NCBI RefSeq assembly: GCF_036370855.1
Contig: NC_088130.1
Location: 70,036,941 to 70,100,940 of the forward strand
From: Dromaius novaehollandiae
Lineage: Eukaryota; Chordata; Aves; Casuariiformes; Dromaiidae
DNA: 64,000 nucleotides
Reading direction: 5' to 3'
Below, one piece after another: positions 1 to 10,700 of this stretch. The notes beneath the pieces were generated by a model. The model searched no databases. It was not told where the DNA came from and saw only the letters and a list, made by a program, of their open reading frames with translations. The translations under genes were made by a program, and so were the position numbers. Numbering within the stretch: position 1 is the first letter of the stretch; each line of letters starts with the position of its first letter.

Positions 1-861
1 TTCAGAAAGTTATGCATAGAAAGAATGATAAATTAGCTGAGAGAGTTGTCATGTGATCTGAAGACTTTGTTAGAATAAACCAGTAAGGAATAATTAAAAA
101 CATGGCAGTTCATGGAGCAGAGGAATATCTAACGAATCGTTGCAGAGATTCACTCTGTTAATAAACCTTTGTATCTTCTGTATTGAAATTAAATCTGCAC
201 ACCACAATAAATTGAGTATTGCTACACATAAGTGGACTTTAAAATAATCAAACATGGAGAAGTTTATAATGTGGGGTAAAATACTTTCTTTTTTTTAATT
301 ACTTGGAGAACAATAACTGATAAGAAACATAGTCCATATATGAAATCAGTGGAGTCCTAGTGAATAATTGTAAGTGAATAAAGACATAATAAGTTTAAGA
401 AAAGGCAGAATGGGAAACAGGTTTTGATTATATAGCATATTTGCCTCAACAAATCTCAGTATTGCTGTTTAGTTCTGTACTGCAATGTTAAATAAAAGGA
501 TTCTTTTTAAATTAAAACAATACAATAACTTTTAGTATTGATAAGCTGCTTTCTGACATATTTTGCAGCATTTAACATGCTGTGTGAAATAACCCATTGC
601 TGTAATAATTAATAGGAACTGCACGTTTGTGTGAGCACCTGCATTTGAGAAAACATATTTGAAATTTCAATTTGGAAAAGGTTTTTTTATTTTAGTCTTG
701 GTGTATTCTATAATCTCTAAGACAAAATGAATGCAACAGTTAGACTGGGAGATGAGAACTGTATCTAACACTATTCAAACTGTTAGTAAGAAATCAGAAT
801 CTTTTTAATGTAAGTAGTTATATGTACACTGTTATGAAAGTCTTTATTTTTCCTAATCTAG

Positions 862-976
862 GGCTTTACACCATTTGTCTCGTCTTAAAAGTCTTGTTGA
901 AGATACCAGTAGCAAGCAGGAGCAAACCGATGATCACCAAGAAGATAAACAAGAAGAAAAAATGAGTGATCTGTGA
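862..976 (+). CDS. Terminal coding exon of an unidentified upstream gene (partial)
   Basis: A polypyrimidine tract and CTAG acceptor end at 861. The following frame, entered with one leftover base, reads 37 residues beginning ALHHLSRLKSLVED and ending EEKMSDL before a TGA at 974-976. The first part is leucine-rich and could be the end of an amphipathic helix. The rest is a highly charged Gln/Glu/Asp/Lys tail with the look of a disordered C-terminus. A canonical AATAAA lies about 275 bases downstream, which supports a real last exon. All earlier exons lie left of the window, and I saw no convincing exon in 1-850. I do not recognise the family. The acceptor, short coding stretch, stop and nearby poly(A) signal together make a chance open frame less likely, but the call rests on one short exon. 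Confidence 0.55.
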
Positions 977-1280
977 AGCTGATATCTAGGAATCTTTTAA
1001 TACTGTGTAATTTAAATAATGTGATGGACTGTCCTTTGGTCAGAATCTTTCTTGGAAGCTGTATCAGCACATGTTCTCGGAAAGTATTACTCAGTATTTC
1101 AATACCTATTCATTATTGTTCATGCATTACTTCAAAGCTTAATTATTTGTGGTTCCAGTAGGATCTAATGACATGTGATGAGAGAGATCATTTTAGGAAT
1201 GTTTAAAGTAATGTGAATGCTTTCATGGAAGAAGCTCTGTGTCTTTATAAAAATAAAAACGCTAAATATTAAACTGCTTG
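977..1280 (+). other. 3' UTR and poly(A) signal of the upstream gene
   Basis: AT-rich noncoding sequence follows the TGA. AATAAA sits at 1252-1257 within an A-rich run, so cleavage would fall roughly at 1270-1290. It is the only well-placed canonical signal directly after the exon. Confidence 0.45.
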
Positions 1281-3456
1281 GCCAGTTCTAGTCACCACTT
1301 AACTGCACAGATCATGAGAAACAGGGGGAGCTGAGTATCATGTGTGAAGTAAAACAGGAAGGTTTAGCAGTAATGTAATTATGCAAGATGTTCAGTGCTG
1401 ATCTTTCTAACAGGGCTTGAGTTGTAATTGTGTGCTCCTTGTTCCGCCAACTGCACCCTTATCAAATATCTTCTATCCAAAAGTGTCCGAAGTCTTTTTC
1501 ATTGCTCCCCTTTCACATCCTAATGAGGCCTGGTTCTTTGGAGGGAGAAGGTACTCATTTAGAAGCATCATGTTTAGGAGCAAAGAACAAGTTACAGCTG
1601 AACTGGTCTACCAGCAGACTGCTACTGTTCGTGGCAAGTCCTAATCTCCCTTCCGTTTTCCTTGGCGTTATTCTTGGCTTTGAAACTCATCAAATCTTTC
1701 ACTGGGCCTAAATAGGGAGAAAAATATTTTTAGCTGTGTAGTTGAATAGAATCAGCTCACCAAAGCCACCAGTAAGCATTGGAACTTGTGTGGGGGAGAG
1801 AGGAATAGGACTTGCCCCTTCTTGGCAGTGGCAAATTGAGAGAGAAAGAGAAAAGCTGCAAGTGGTAGAATTGTGGCTCGAAATATATTGACAGAACATT
1901 TTGAAAGAAGCCTTTTGTGCCTCTTCTCTGGCTTACATCTAGCATTTTATGCTCTCAGTAAACAAAATCTGTGTGGCAAAACGCCTTTCTAGTAAACTAT
2001 TTCTTTTTAATGTGGATGTTTACAGGTACACATGAGAAAAGATGTAACTGAGCATGTGCTGTTTTTGAGGAATGAAAAACCAAAAGAAAAAGTGGAAGGA
2101 AGATTAGCTGTGCATTCCTCCCACCTTCCTGTTAAGAATTAGTAAGTAGAGACCAGTAGTAACAATGACTGTTTTGTGACTGTCTCAGGATCATAAGTTC
2201 TACAAATTTATGTATTTCAAACACAGAGATTTCATCAGTCTGTTTCTTAAATGCAGAGAGCTACATCTGAAATCAGAGTACAGAGAATGAATTTACTTTT
2301 CTAGAAAACTTTTTTGCAGAAGCTTTTTTAAAACATCGCATTGCTGGGACAGGAATGTACAAACCAACTAATACTGCCCTGTAACAGCTACTGGGCAACT
2401 GTTGCCTGTATTAAAACAGTATCTGACTGCCAGAGGTCATTTTAGGGAAGGAACTCAGATGTGGAAGGAAAGATGACAATTTTTTTCATGACATCATGAA
2501 TGTCTCGATGTGGATCACAGTGAATTTCCTGTACTTTTGCACTAGGCTGGATGCTGTGTGTATGCGGTTATGCAAGGCGTGTGAATGCCACCTAGCTTGA
2601 GCCAGGACACTGCAGGCTCTCAGCACAGCTCACTAGTGTGGCACTGCCTGAGCTATCACAGCTCTGCTGTTTCTGAACTGGAGCAGGCTTGTGCCTATCC
2701 AGCTCGCAACAAAAACTACATTTATTCATCCAAATGTGCAGATACTCCTTGGGGTGCTGGTAGTACAGGAGAGGTGTGCTCAAAACAGTCCTAAAAGTAC
2801 TTAGTTATTTTAACACACTGAAACTCCTTGTATCCTGCTTGCAGGGGTATATAGGGCAAGACACATAAGACACACCCCTCTTTTCCCTTGATGCTGAGGC
2901 AGAGCTCTGGTTCTCTGGTTTGATGTTTAGAAAACCTTTTTCATTAATTCCCCTCTGAAGAGTCCTCACACCTGGCCATAGCTGTGCAATTCCTTGTTCC
3001 CTGGGCATTTTATTAGCCTGAGAGTCATTTATTCTCCCTCCTGTCCCTCTAGATACTTCTTTTTTTATCTATTTAGTTACACAGCTTTCAGTCCCTGATG
3101 AGGTGTTTCTGCAGAACTTTTTCTCAGTTTTTATGGCAGACAGACCTAAGTAGCGACATCAAAGAACTGCTGCTAAGTTGACATTGTTGAATGTTAGTAT
3201 TTATTAGCTTTGTGTTGGTAAGGTATGAAAGGCCTTAGTGGTGGAGAGCACCCATAGTGTGAGGTAGTATAGTGTACAAGATAAAAGTACCTTAAGTATG
3301 TGTAACTAAGCTCCAAGCAAGTGATGCTTGCTAGTTATAAACAACAGAAATACAAAAAAGAATAGAATAGAATACCTAAAAAATAGCACTAGTTGGTAAG
3401 TGGAGACAACTTGTTTCACATAAGAAGTTGTTTTAACATGCTATCAAGTTTGGCTT

Positions 3457-3503
3457 GTTTTTCTCATTTCCTTGTGAAATTTCCCATTTCCCCCCTCTAC
3501 AGT
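3457..3503 (+). repeat. Left arm of a 46-47 bp inverted repeat
   Basis: This stretch starts GTTTTTCTCATTTCC and ends CCTCTACAGT. It is the reverse complement of 4665-4710 apart from one extra C in its C-run (six against five). Similarity falls off on both sides. The arms are about 1.16 kb apart, so they could be terminal inverted repeats of a nonautonomous DNA transposon, or two insertions of one short repeat in opposite orientations. Confidence 0.8.
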
Positions 3504-4664
3504 ATTTTAAAGAGCAATTTGATCCCTTACATATCAAAATAAAAAAAGTAACTTTCTGAATGTATACACTAAATGCTTCTTGCAATTCTAGCTAGAATTT
3601 GGGTTGCTTAGAAGTTAGAATCAAAAAGCTATCACTCAGGAGAAAAAAAAGTGAATATGTAAATAAAGTGCTGAACAGAGGTAATAGCTGTTTTCAAGAT
3701 GATGCCACTGATGTTCTTGTTGTTGAGGCTATGTCAGAGGACAGGGATTTTATTGAACTATAATTTCTTCTGTAGTGACAGTGAGAAAAAAGATAGGCAG
3801 AAAGAGAAACACCAGGATTTGGAGGAAATAATAAAATAGCTGGGATAGTTTAAAGGAAAGTCATCGTTTCTCAGCAGTTCTCTACAAGAAGTGTTTGTTG
3901 AGGATGTACATGAGTATTTGTGATTGTGTGTATTTGCATATACAGGAAATCTTTTACAAGGAGGGCACTTCCTGAATTACGGTGTATATATATCAGTAAA
4001 TCTGACCTGAGGAACATAAAGGCTTTGATGAGGAAAAGCATCTTGCAGTTAGATCTCGTGAAGATCCTACCTGTGGTAAGAAAATGACTTGGCATAGTGG
4101 GACATGGTGGGAGGAGAATAGACAGGATTTTTGTCTGTTTTAGGGATTTTTGACCTTCAAATGCTTAATGGGAGAGTCCACTGTAATACTAGTTTTGAAA
4201 TGGAATGATTATACACTGCAGTGATCTGTTCTGCTGTAACAGTCCATCTGCAAATCTCTCTGCATCAGTGTACTCACACTGATACAAAAAAGGGTTGATA
4301 TAGACAATCTTGTAGTTTCAGACTCCAAACAACATGAAGGCTGGCCGTGCTTGCAGCACAGGTTAGTGTGGTTAGAGTTTATAGCCCTTTTAGTCTGAAA
4401 AAACTGCAACCCCATGGTCACTCATTATCAACCTATGAATTCTTTTCCTATGTAACTCTGTCAGTGTCAGAGCAACTTTGTTATCCAAAAGATGCTTGTG
4501 GAGTCTCAGATTTATATAACTATCGGGACGGTGAAACCATTGAAAATCATGATGAATATTTTCTTTCTTGTTGATCATGGATTCTGTGTTAGTTTTTTAC
4601 CATAGTTTTCCATTACTGTGTGCTACCCAAAATATTGGCCAACATTATTGTTGGAAGGTCTCAC

Positions 4665-4710
4665 ACTGTAGAGGGGGAAATGGGAAATTTCACAAGGAAA
4701 TGAGAAAAAC
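4665..4710 (-). repeat. Right arm of the 46-47 bp inverted repeat
   Basis: This stretch starts ACTGTAGAGGGGGAAATGG and ends GAGAAAAAC, pairing with 3457-3503. No transposase frame is visible between the arms. I did not find a clear target-site duplication flanking either arm. Confidence 0.8.
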
Positions 4711-5559
4711 TTGTCATTGATTCTAATTTACCTGATGCTGCCAATGTGAATAGCTGAGATTTTCATAGCCGTACCAGAACAGAACGGAGAAGAGTGCTGA
4801 GGAGAGAAGAGCTCTATCTCATGAGGAAAAAAAAATTTTTTTAATTTAGGCTTACGAACTTAGGGGGGGAAGGCCTTAAACTAGGATTCATGGGAACTGA
4901 TGACAAAAGCATGTGAATGAGTTTTAACAATGGAAGGTAGAAAGAGGCATAGTAGCTATGGGTATAGGGCTTTTTATAAAAAGATTGATGCAGTACAAAA
5001 ATAGAGGATAGTGAATCTGTCTGCTTAACATTTAAGATGTCTGTATACCCTGCAGAATGTATGAAAACTAAATGGAAGAATGTACAAGTTTCCATATAAA
5101 GTTGTGATTTAGGTGACATAAATGTTAACTTGGTGGGATATTTCATTTGTTAATGAATTAATACAGAAAAAGGTGGTGGTTCTTCAAGAACAGCAGAGGG
5201 AAAGAGAAGATTTCTCTATGAATATCTCTGTTGAAGTCTAGAATATAGAGGGAGATGACCTGTTGAAAGTGTCTTGATCATAATAAAGGGAGAAAAAAGC
5301 CTGAGTGTTGTTATGTTGAGAACCTATCATTAAAGACCACCGAACCAAGAAGATAAGATGGACAGATGGACAGAATTTTTTTGTGAACAACTAACAACCA
5401 TTTAACTTGATGAGATATTATTTAACCAAATATTTGTTGGGAAAAGAGTAAATAGACCATAGAGTATCCAGAATGTTTTTAGAATGTGGTGATGCCAGTT
5501 TTTGTTGCAGAAGGTGAAGATAAATACAAGAATATGCTTACGGGGGTTTCATGATTTTT

Positions 5560-7160
5560 AGAACGGAAAAGAGGAAGAATAGAAAAAAAGCACCTTCAAG
5601 AAATTAAAAGAACTGGTTTGCAAAATCCAGTGAGAAACAGTCTAAGGAAAAAAGGTGCTCGGGAGTTTGGCAGTTCTTAAAATATGTATGTGTTTACGAT
5701 ATATTTACAGGCTATACTGATATGGAACAAGGAAAGAATTTGGCTTGTACCCCTGAAAGTTCTCCAAGAAGGAAGCATAAAGGAAATAGCTGGAAGTGCC
5801 CTTAAATATGAGTCACCATGGACTTTTGTGCTTTTTGGAAAGTCCAAAGCACAAAAATGAGAGACAAGTAGGAAGACCTATCAAAGATAATAAAATAACT
5901 CAGAAGTCTCTTATAGCTGTAAGGAAGGACCCAGGAAAATCTTGGTCGATCACTCTTCTCCAGAGAGTAATAAATGATGTCACTAAAGGCATACCATTTA
6001 CTTAAAACATCAACTGCAATCAAACAGCTAACACCACCATTGAGAGGGTGGTAGATAAAGCTCAAATTACAACAGGGAAAACATGATTGAGAGCTCTTAC
6101 GCAAGTTACCTGTGTTCAGTGGACTTTGCCTCCCGGATTTAACACTAAGCTTTTGGAGAACTGCATGAAGCTATCTTAGAGTTGTTAGCAGTAATGTTTA
6201 AGAACTTATTGTAGTTGCGTAAGAGTCCAAAAGGCTACAAAAGTACAAATAACATGCCCGTTTTTAACAAAAAAATCAACTAAATGATGCCAAAGAGTTA
6301 CAGGCCAATAAGCTTAACTTCATTTTCCTAAAAATTCAGAAGGACATAATCAAACCTGGAAGATACAAAGGAAATGAGAAAAAAGAAAACCTACAGGTTG
6401 TAATGAACACTGTGTATCAAACCAATCTAGTTTCCTTTTTATGACAGGGTAACAGATTATGAGGATGGGGAGAAGAAATGTCATGTATCTTGACTCTAGC
6501 AAAGCTTTTGACACTCTTGTGTACCTCAAAACAAGAAATCATAGTCTAAATTAAAATATGTAAGGCAAGTATTACGGTGGTTGGAAAGCCATAATTGGGG
6601 GAACAGTTAACATTGAAGTCTATTGCTTTTCATTATTTTCATTAATTTGGTGGTGTTAGAGAAGGTCCAGAGGAGAGTGACTGAAATGATCAAGGAGATC
6701 AAAGAGCTGCATAGCAGGGAGAGACTAAAAAGGCTGGGACTCTTCAGCCTGGAGAGGAGAACGTATGTTTGATGTTGCTTGAAGCCCACAGTGCAGGATC
6801 TAGGGAGGACTCAATGAACCTGACAGGACGTTTGTTTAGGATGGAGAAAAGAATGTTCTTTTTTCTTCATTCGGGAAGCAGTAAATGTCTGAGGTCGGGG
6901 GTTATGAGCAGGTTCAGAAAGGACTTGGAAAAAGTCATGGACTTTTTTATGGAATGAAATCTAAAGGGAAGAGGCTATTCCTTTTCGCATCCCTCATCCA
7001 ACAGTTATGTGTGCTTATAAACTATGAAGAGACTAGCCTGGGAATAGTAGCCAGCCTATACTGTCCTTAAATAGCATCTCTTAATGTCCTTTGGGAGAAA
7101 AAAATACTGGGCTGGTTGTATTGTAGGTCTGACCTAGTAGGGCATTTTTGTATGTAATTA
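5560..7160 (+). mobile_element. Degraded CR1-family LINE, ORF2 reverse-transcriptase part and 3' end
   Basis: Two reverse-transcriptase signatures survive in different frames, which shows indels. The codons at 6290-6325 read PKSYRPISLTSF, and 6486-6512 read YLDSSKAFD. At 6656-6760 the sequence has the typical CR1 wording GTCCAGAGGAGAGTGACTG and later CTCTTCAGCCTGGAGAGGAG. The end near 7110-7160 (ACTGGGCTGG, then GGTCTGACCTAGTAGGGCA) matches the CR1 3' terminal style known from reptiles and birds. The left boundary is uncertain, and 5560 is only where CR1-like text becomes plausible. The element is old and cannot encode an intact enzyme. Confidence 0.6.
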
Positions 7161-7165
7161 GGTCC

Positions 7166-7420
7166 GCGTGTGGGAAGGACAAAATGTAATAGACTTTTGT
7201 TGCAGCAAGAGTGATTTCGGTTTGTGAAAACCTTTTTAACAATAATAATTCTTAAGTGGTGAAATAGGTTGCCAAATGAGTTGTGGAATCTCAACGTTTT
7301 TTGTGGTGTGTGGAAGTATATTACACAACATCCAGAAGGAATAATTTAAATGTATTTGGACCCTTAGCATAGGTGAAGAGACTAGATGACATCTGAGGAT
7401 TCCTTTCTGCCTTTTTAAAA
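7166..7420 (+). mobile_element. Second CR1 copy, 3' end only
   Basis: The stretch around 7250-7290 (GTGGTGAAATAGGTTGCC, then GAGTTGTGGAATCTC) and around 7375-7410 (GAAGAGACTAGATGACATC) follows the order of a CR1 3' segment, ending in the ACTAGATGA motif. It directly follows the 3' end of the first copy in the same orientation but has a different 3' terminal text. It therefore seems to be a separate 5'-truncated insertion and not a continuation. Confidence 0.55.
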
Positions 7421-7708
7421 AGTATTTGATGGCTCAGTGTCTATCTCATTGTCATCTTGGGTCTTAGGGTTCATGAATAGCGCTAAAGCTGAATGTGGAA
7501 ATTGTCAGGCCTTTCTGTCGTAGTTCAGTGAAGAAGAGTTTTTATTATTGCAACACATTTTGCCATACTAAGTATCATTACTGTTACTATAGAAAAGATG
7601 ATGAGTCATTTCCCTGGGCTCTGTCTGTAACATAACTGAGAACATATCGGAATTAACGTTCTTTTGGATCACTGCTTTTCTTGTCTTTTGTGGACTCATC
7701 TATTTCAG

Positions 7709-7717
7709 CTTTACTAA
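7709..7717 (+). other. 5' UTR end joined to the first coding exon
   Basis: CTATTTCAG ending at 7708 is a good splice acceptor nine bases before the start ATG at 7718. This implies at least one upstream noncoding exon, which I could not locate. The bases before the ATG include the in-frame stop TAA, which supports this ATG as the true start. Confidence 0.55.
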
Positions 7718-7795
7718 ATGGATAACCAGGCATTTGAAATGCACGGAGAGAGCATACCAAGTTCTTCAAAAACAGCAGAATGGCCAAAGAAAGAG
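7718..7795 (+). CDS. Bicupin coding exon 1: cytoplasmic N-terminus
   Basis: This exon encodes 26 residues from MDNQAFEMHGES to EWPKKE and ends in phase 0 at the donor GTACGA. It has no hydrophobic stretch, so there is no cleavable signal peptide at the very start. Together with the next exon it forms the short charged tail before the membrane helix. Confidence 0.8.
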
Positions 7796-10700
7796 GTACG
7801 AGTCAATTTCTGTTATGATGCTATCAAAATATTATTAATAGAGTCAGTTTGAAGATTAAACCCTTGCTTAGTAAATATGACATAATCAGATACTACTAAG
7901 AAGGTCCTACAAGAAAATAAAAGCTCTAAAGGGCTACTGTTGCTAAGGTCCTGACATGGAGTAAAATGTCATGTGCACTTGCTAGGATCCGGACTATGAG
8001 GCATAATTCTCTGGCCCCATTTTAGTTAATAGCAAAACTCCTGTAACTACTGAATAGAACAGTTATCTTTGGAGGATTCCCCATTGATTTTAACAGGAAG
8101 AGCTACTTAAAAGCTGATCTCATGGTAATGCTTACTGTCTCTACTTAGTTATTTGTGTACTACTAAGTATTTGTGTACTACTTTATTAAAAAAAAATTTT
8201 TTTCCCTTGAGAAAAGTAATCCTCTGTAATTTTCCCAATGAAATTTTGCTTCTCAGGATTTGAATTAACTTCATACGATGAGGGCTGGCATGTCACTCAT
8301 AAGCTGAGACATTTAATTGCAGTCAGCATTGTGATACTTCCAGGCTGTAAACACACCTAGGCTAGTGATTCCCTCACAACATAACTTGTTCCACACATTG
8401 TATTGAGATTGAATGCTCTATATTCATTATTATTATGTAATGCATACAGTAGTCTCTCTATTTTTAAAAATAATTATTGAATTGGTGTCACTGCTGTGAA
8501 AATGCTGTAAATTAAAGGTCATTCGAGTCTGAGAAGTGGGGATTTTGTATGCATTTGAGTCTGAAGAGTTGCTCCCTGGAATTGATGAGACCGTGTCATC
8601 TGAGTACTACCGTTGTGATATTTAATTGAACACAAGCTCTAAAAAAGGAGTAACTTAAACTATAAAAAGGATTATTACAGAATAGAATAGGGGGATATTT
8701 TGAACACTTTTCTGCTGGCAAGGGAAATGAATTTGTAGAAGAGATTTTGTCAAATAGGTTCATGAAAGGAGGTCATTTTGTTAAAATTGGCAAGTAATTT
8801 TCAATTTTTTCATTCCTGATTGTACAGCTTAAGAAATCAGTGTACATAGCTTGATTTTCAGGCACTTATCATCTGAAAATCAAGCTTTTAAAGATGGATC
8901 AAGCTGTGCACCCAGAATCACTAGAGTTTTAAAATTTGGGCCATAGAATACAGTCTGTATTCATCGGAAGCCACGGTTTCTAAGAAAAATGATAAAGGGA
9001 CAGGAAACTCTAAAACTCCTCACCAAGGTGTTGCTTTTTTGTGCCAGAACACTGTCTACAATTGCAAGGTAGATGACATTATGAGAGCATTTAAGAGCAT
9101 TTTTAATGCCTTGGCCATCTATAAAGAGCTTCTGTGCTTATGTATGCCAAGGTGCTTCTCCCCTTCATCCTTCTTCAGAAGCCTGAATGTCCTCAGAGGA
9201 AATTTAGAGTAAAGAAATGATGCAAAGAGCAGTTTAATACAGCTGAGATTCCCCCATCTGGCCCATCTTTCCACCAGGGAGCAGGGCCACTGAGAGCCTT
9301 CTGTGAAATGTGAGGCAAAGCAGAGACAACATTTCTTCTTCCTCACCCCACAGGCAGACGTTTGCTGTGAGTGGATGCTGCAGCTCTTCGGAGTCTTGAG
9401 ATATAGATTAGAAACAGTAATGAAAAAACATTAATTGTTTGGAAGACCATGGGATGAGGAAGATGTGCTTTTACTTGGTGGAATAATGAAGGGACAGCAA
9501 CAATCTGATGCAATTTGATAACATGCTCTATAAGGTTTCCTTATGCCGAGCCCAGTAACTTGGCCAGAAGTGCATGTTCCTGAAAGGTTTACTGTTTTCA
9601 TTACAAAGGAACTATCAGTTTTTCCTGTTTGTTATATCTGTAACTGATTTCTTTTTTCTAAAAAAAATCTTTTCAGGAAAGAAAGAGCTACTGCTCCCTA
9701 ATGAAAATCTTTCTAGTCTGTCTGTTGGCCTGTATTATCACCACCACAATAGGAGTGCTGGTCCTGTCCTTGATCTATGCAGAAAGCATTGGCTTTGTAA
9801 AAGAGACAGTTGTTAAAAACCGTGACACAACCTCCCCCAAAATAGATGAAAAAGAAGTGGATGTCAAATTCCGGTTCCTGAATCAGCTGGGAAAATCAAA
9901 GGTAAATTGTTCTTTTTGTGCAATAATATTCTAGCATTATATATAGAAATACAATGAATTCATCTCACCTAACTTTAATTATTAAAGCACTAAGTGTCCG
10001 GTCTAAGCCCATCATCCAGGCTTCTTTTATCATCTATGAAGAGAGATACAAATCTCCAGACAGCAGTTCATTACATTTCATAACAGATGTTGGAAGTGAT
10101 ATGGGACCTTAGAGGTTCCTCTGGGAATCCTCTGGGCTTCTGAAATTATAGGATAGGAAATTCTGAGAAACATAAATGGAAAGCTCAAATCTAAATATAA
10201 GCTGAGTAGCACCCTAACATTTTATTTCTTATGACTGAATTCAAACAAATTCTTATTTTGCAAGAAAAAATGAACTCTGTGGTCTTTTTTTCAGTGAGCG
10301 AAAATGAATTAACTCACAATGTAATGAACTCTAGCAATTACATTGTTTCTGTTTAGTTGTATTTTTATACTTAAAGAAATGTATCCTTTGAACAAGCTCT
10401 AAAGACATGTTCCATCTTACAAATATATCTGTACATAGAAAATAATTTCTGATTAATTTTTATCACAGCTTTTCAGCAAAAAAGAGAAAAGGATAGATTA
10501 GATAGTAGGGCACTTAAACTGATTACAGCTGTTCTAGTACTTTTAGGTGCTAGATTTAACTATGTAATATTCTTGAAACAAAGGTGTTTTTAAGAGGAGA
10601 GCATCCCTTTTAATATGTCATCCCTGAGTGCAAGGTGATTTTTTCAAGTATAAAACATATTCCAGAGACAATATTAATATTGAGAAAGGAACAGCTTCAG

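Larger units (their letters stand above)
1281..5559. other. AT-rich intergenic DNA
   Basis: No frame here has a credible splice context or recognisable protein. The short open frames are scattered on both strands and look like chance. The only clear structure is the inverted repeat pair described separately. The 5' noncoding exon and promoter of the bicupin gene must lie somewhere between here and 7,700, but I could not place them. Confidence 0.5.
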
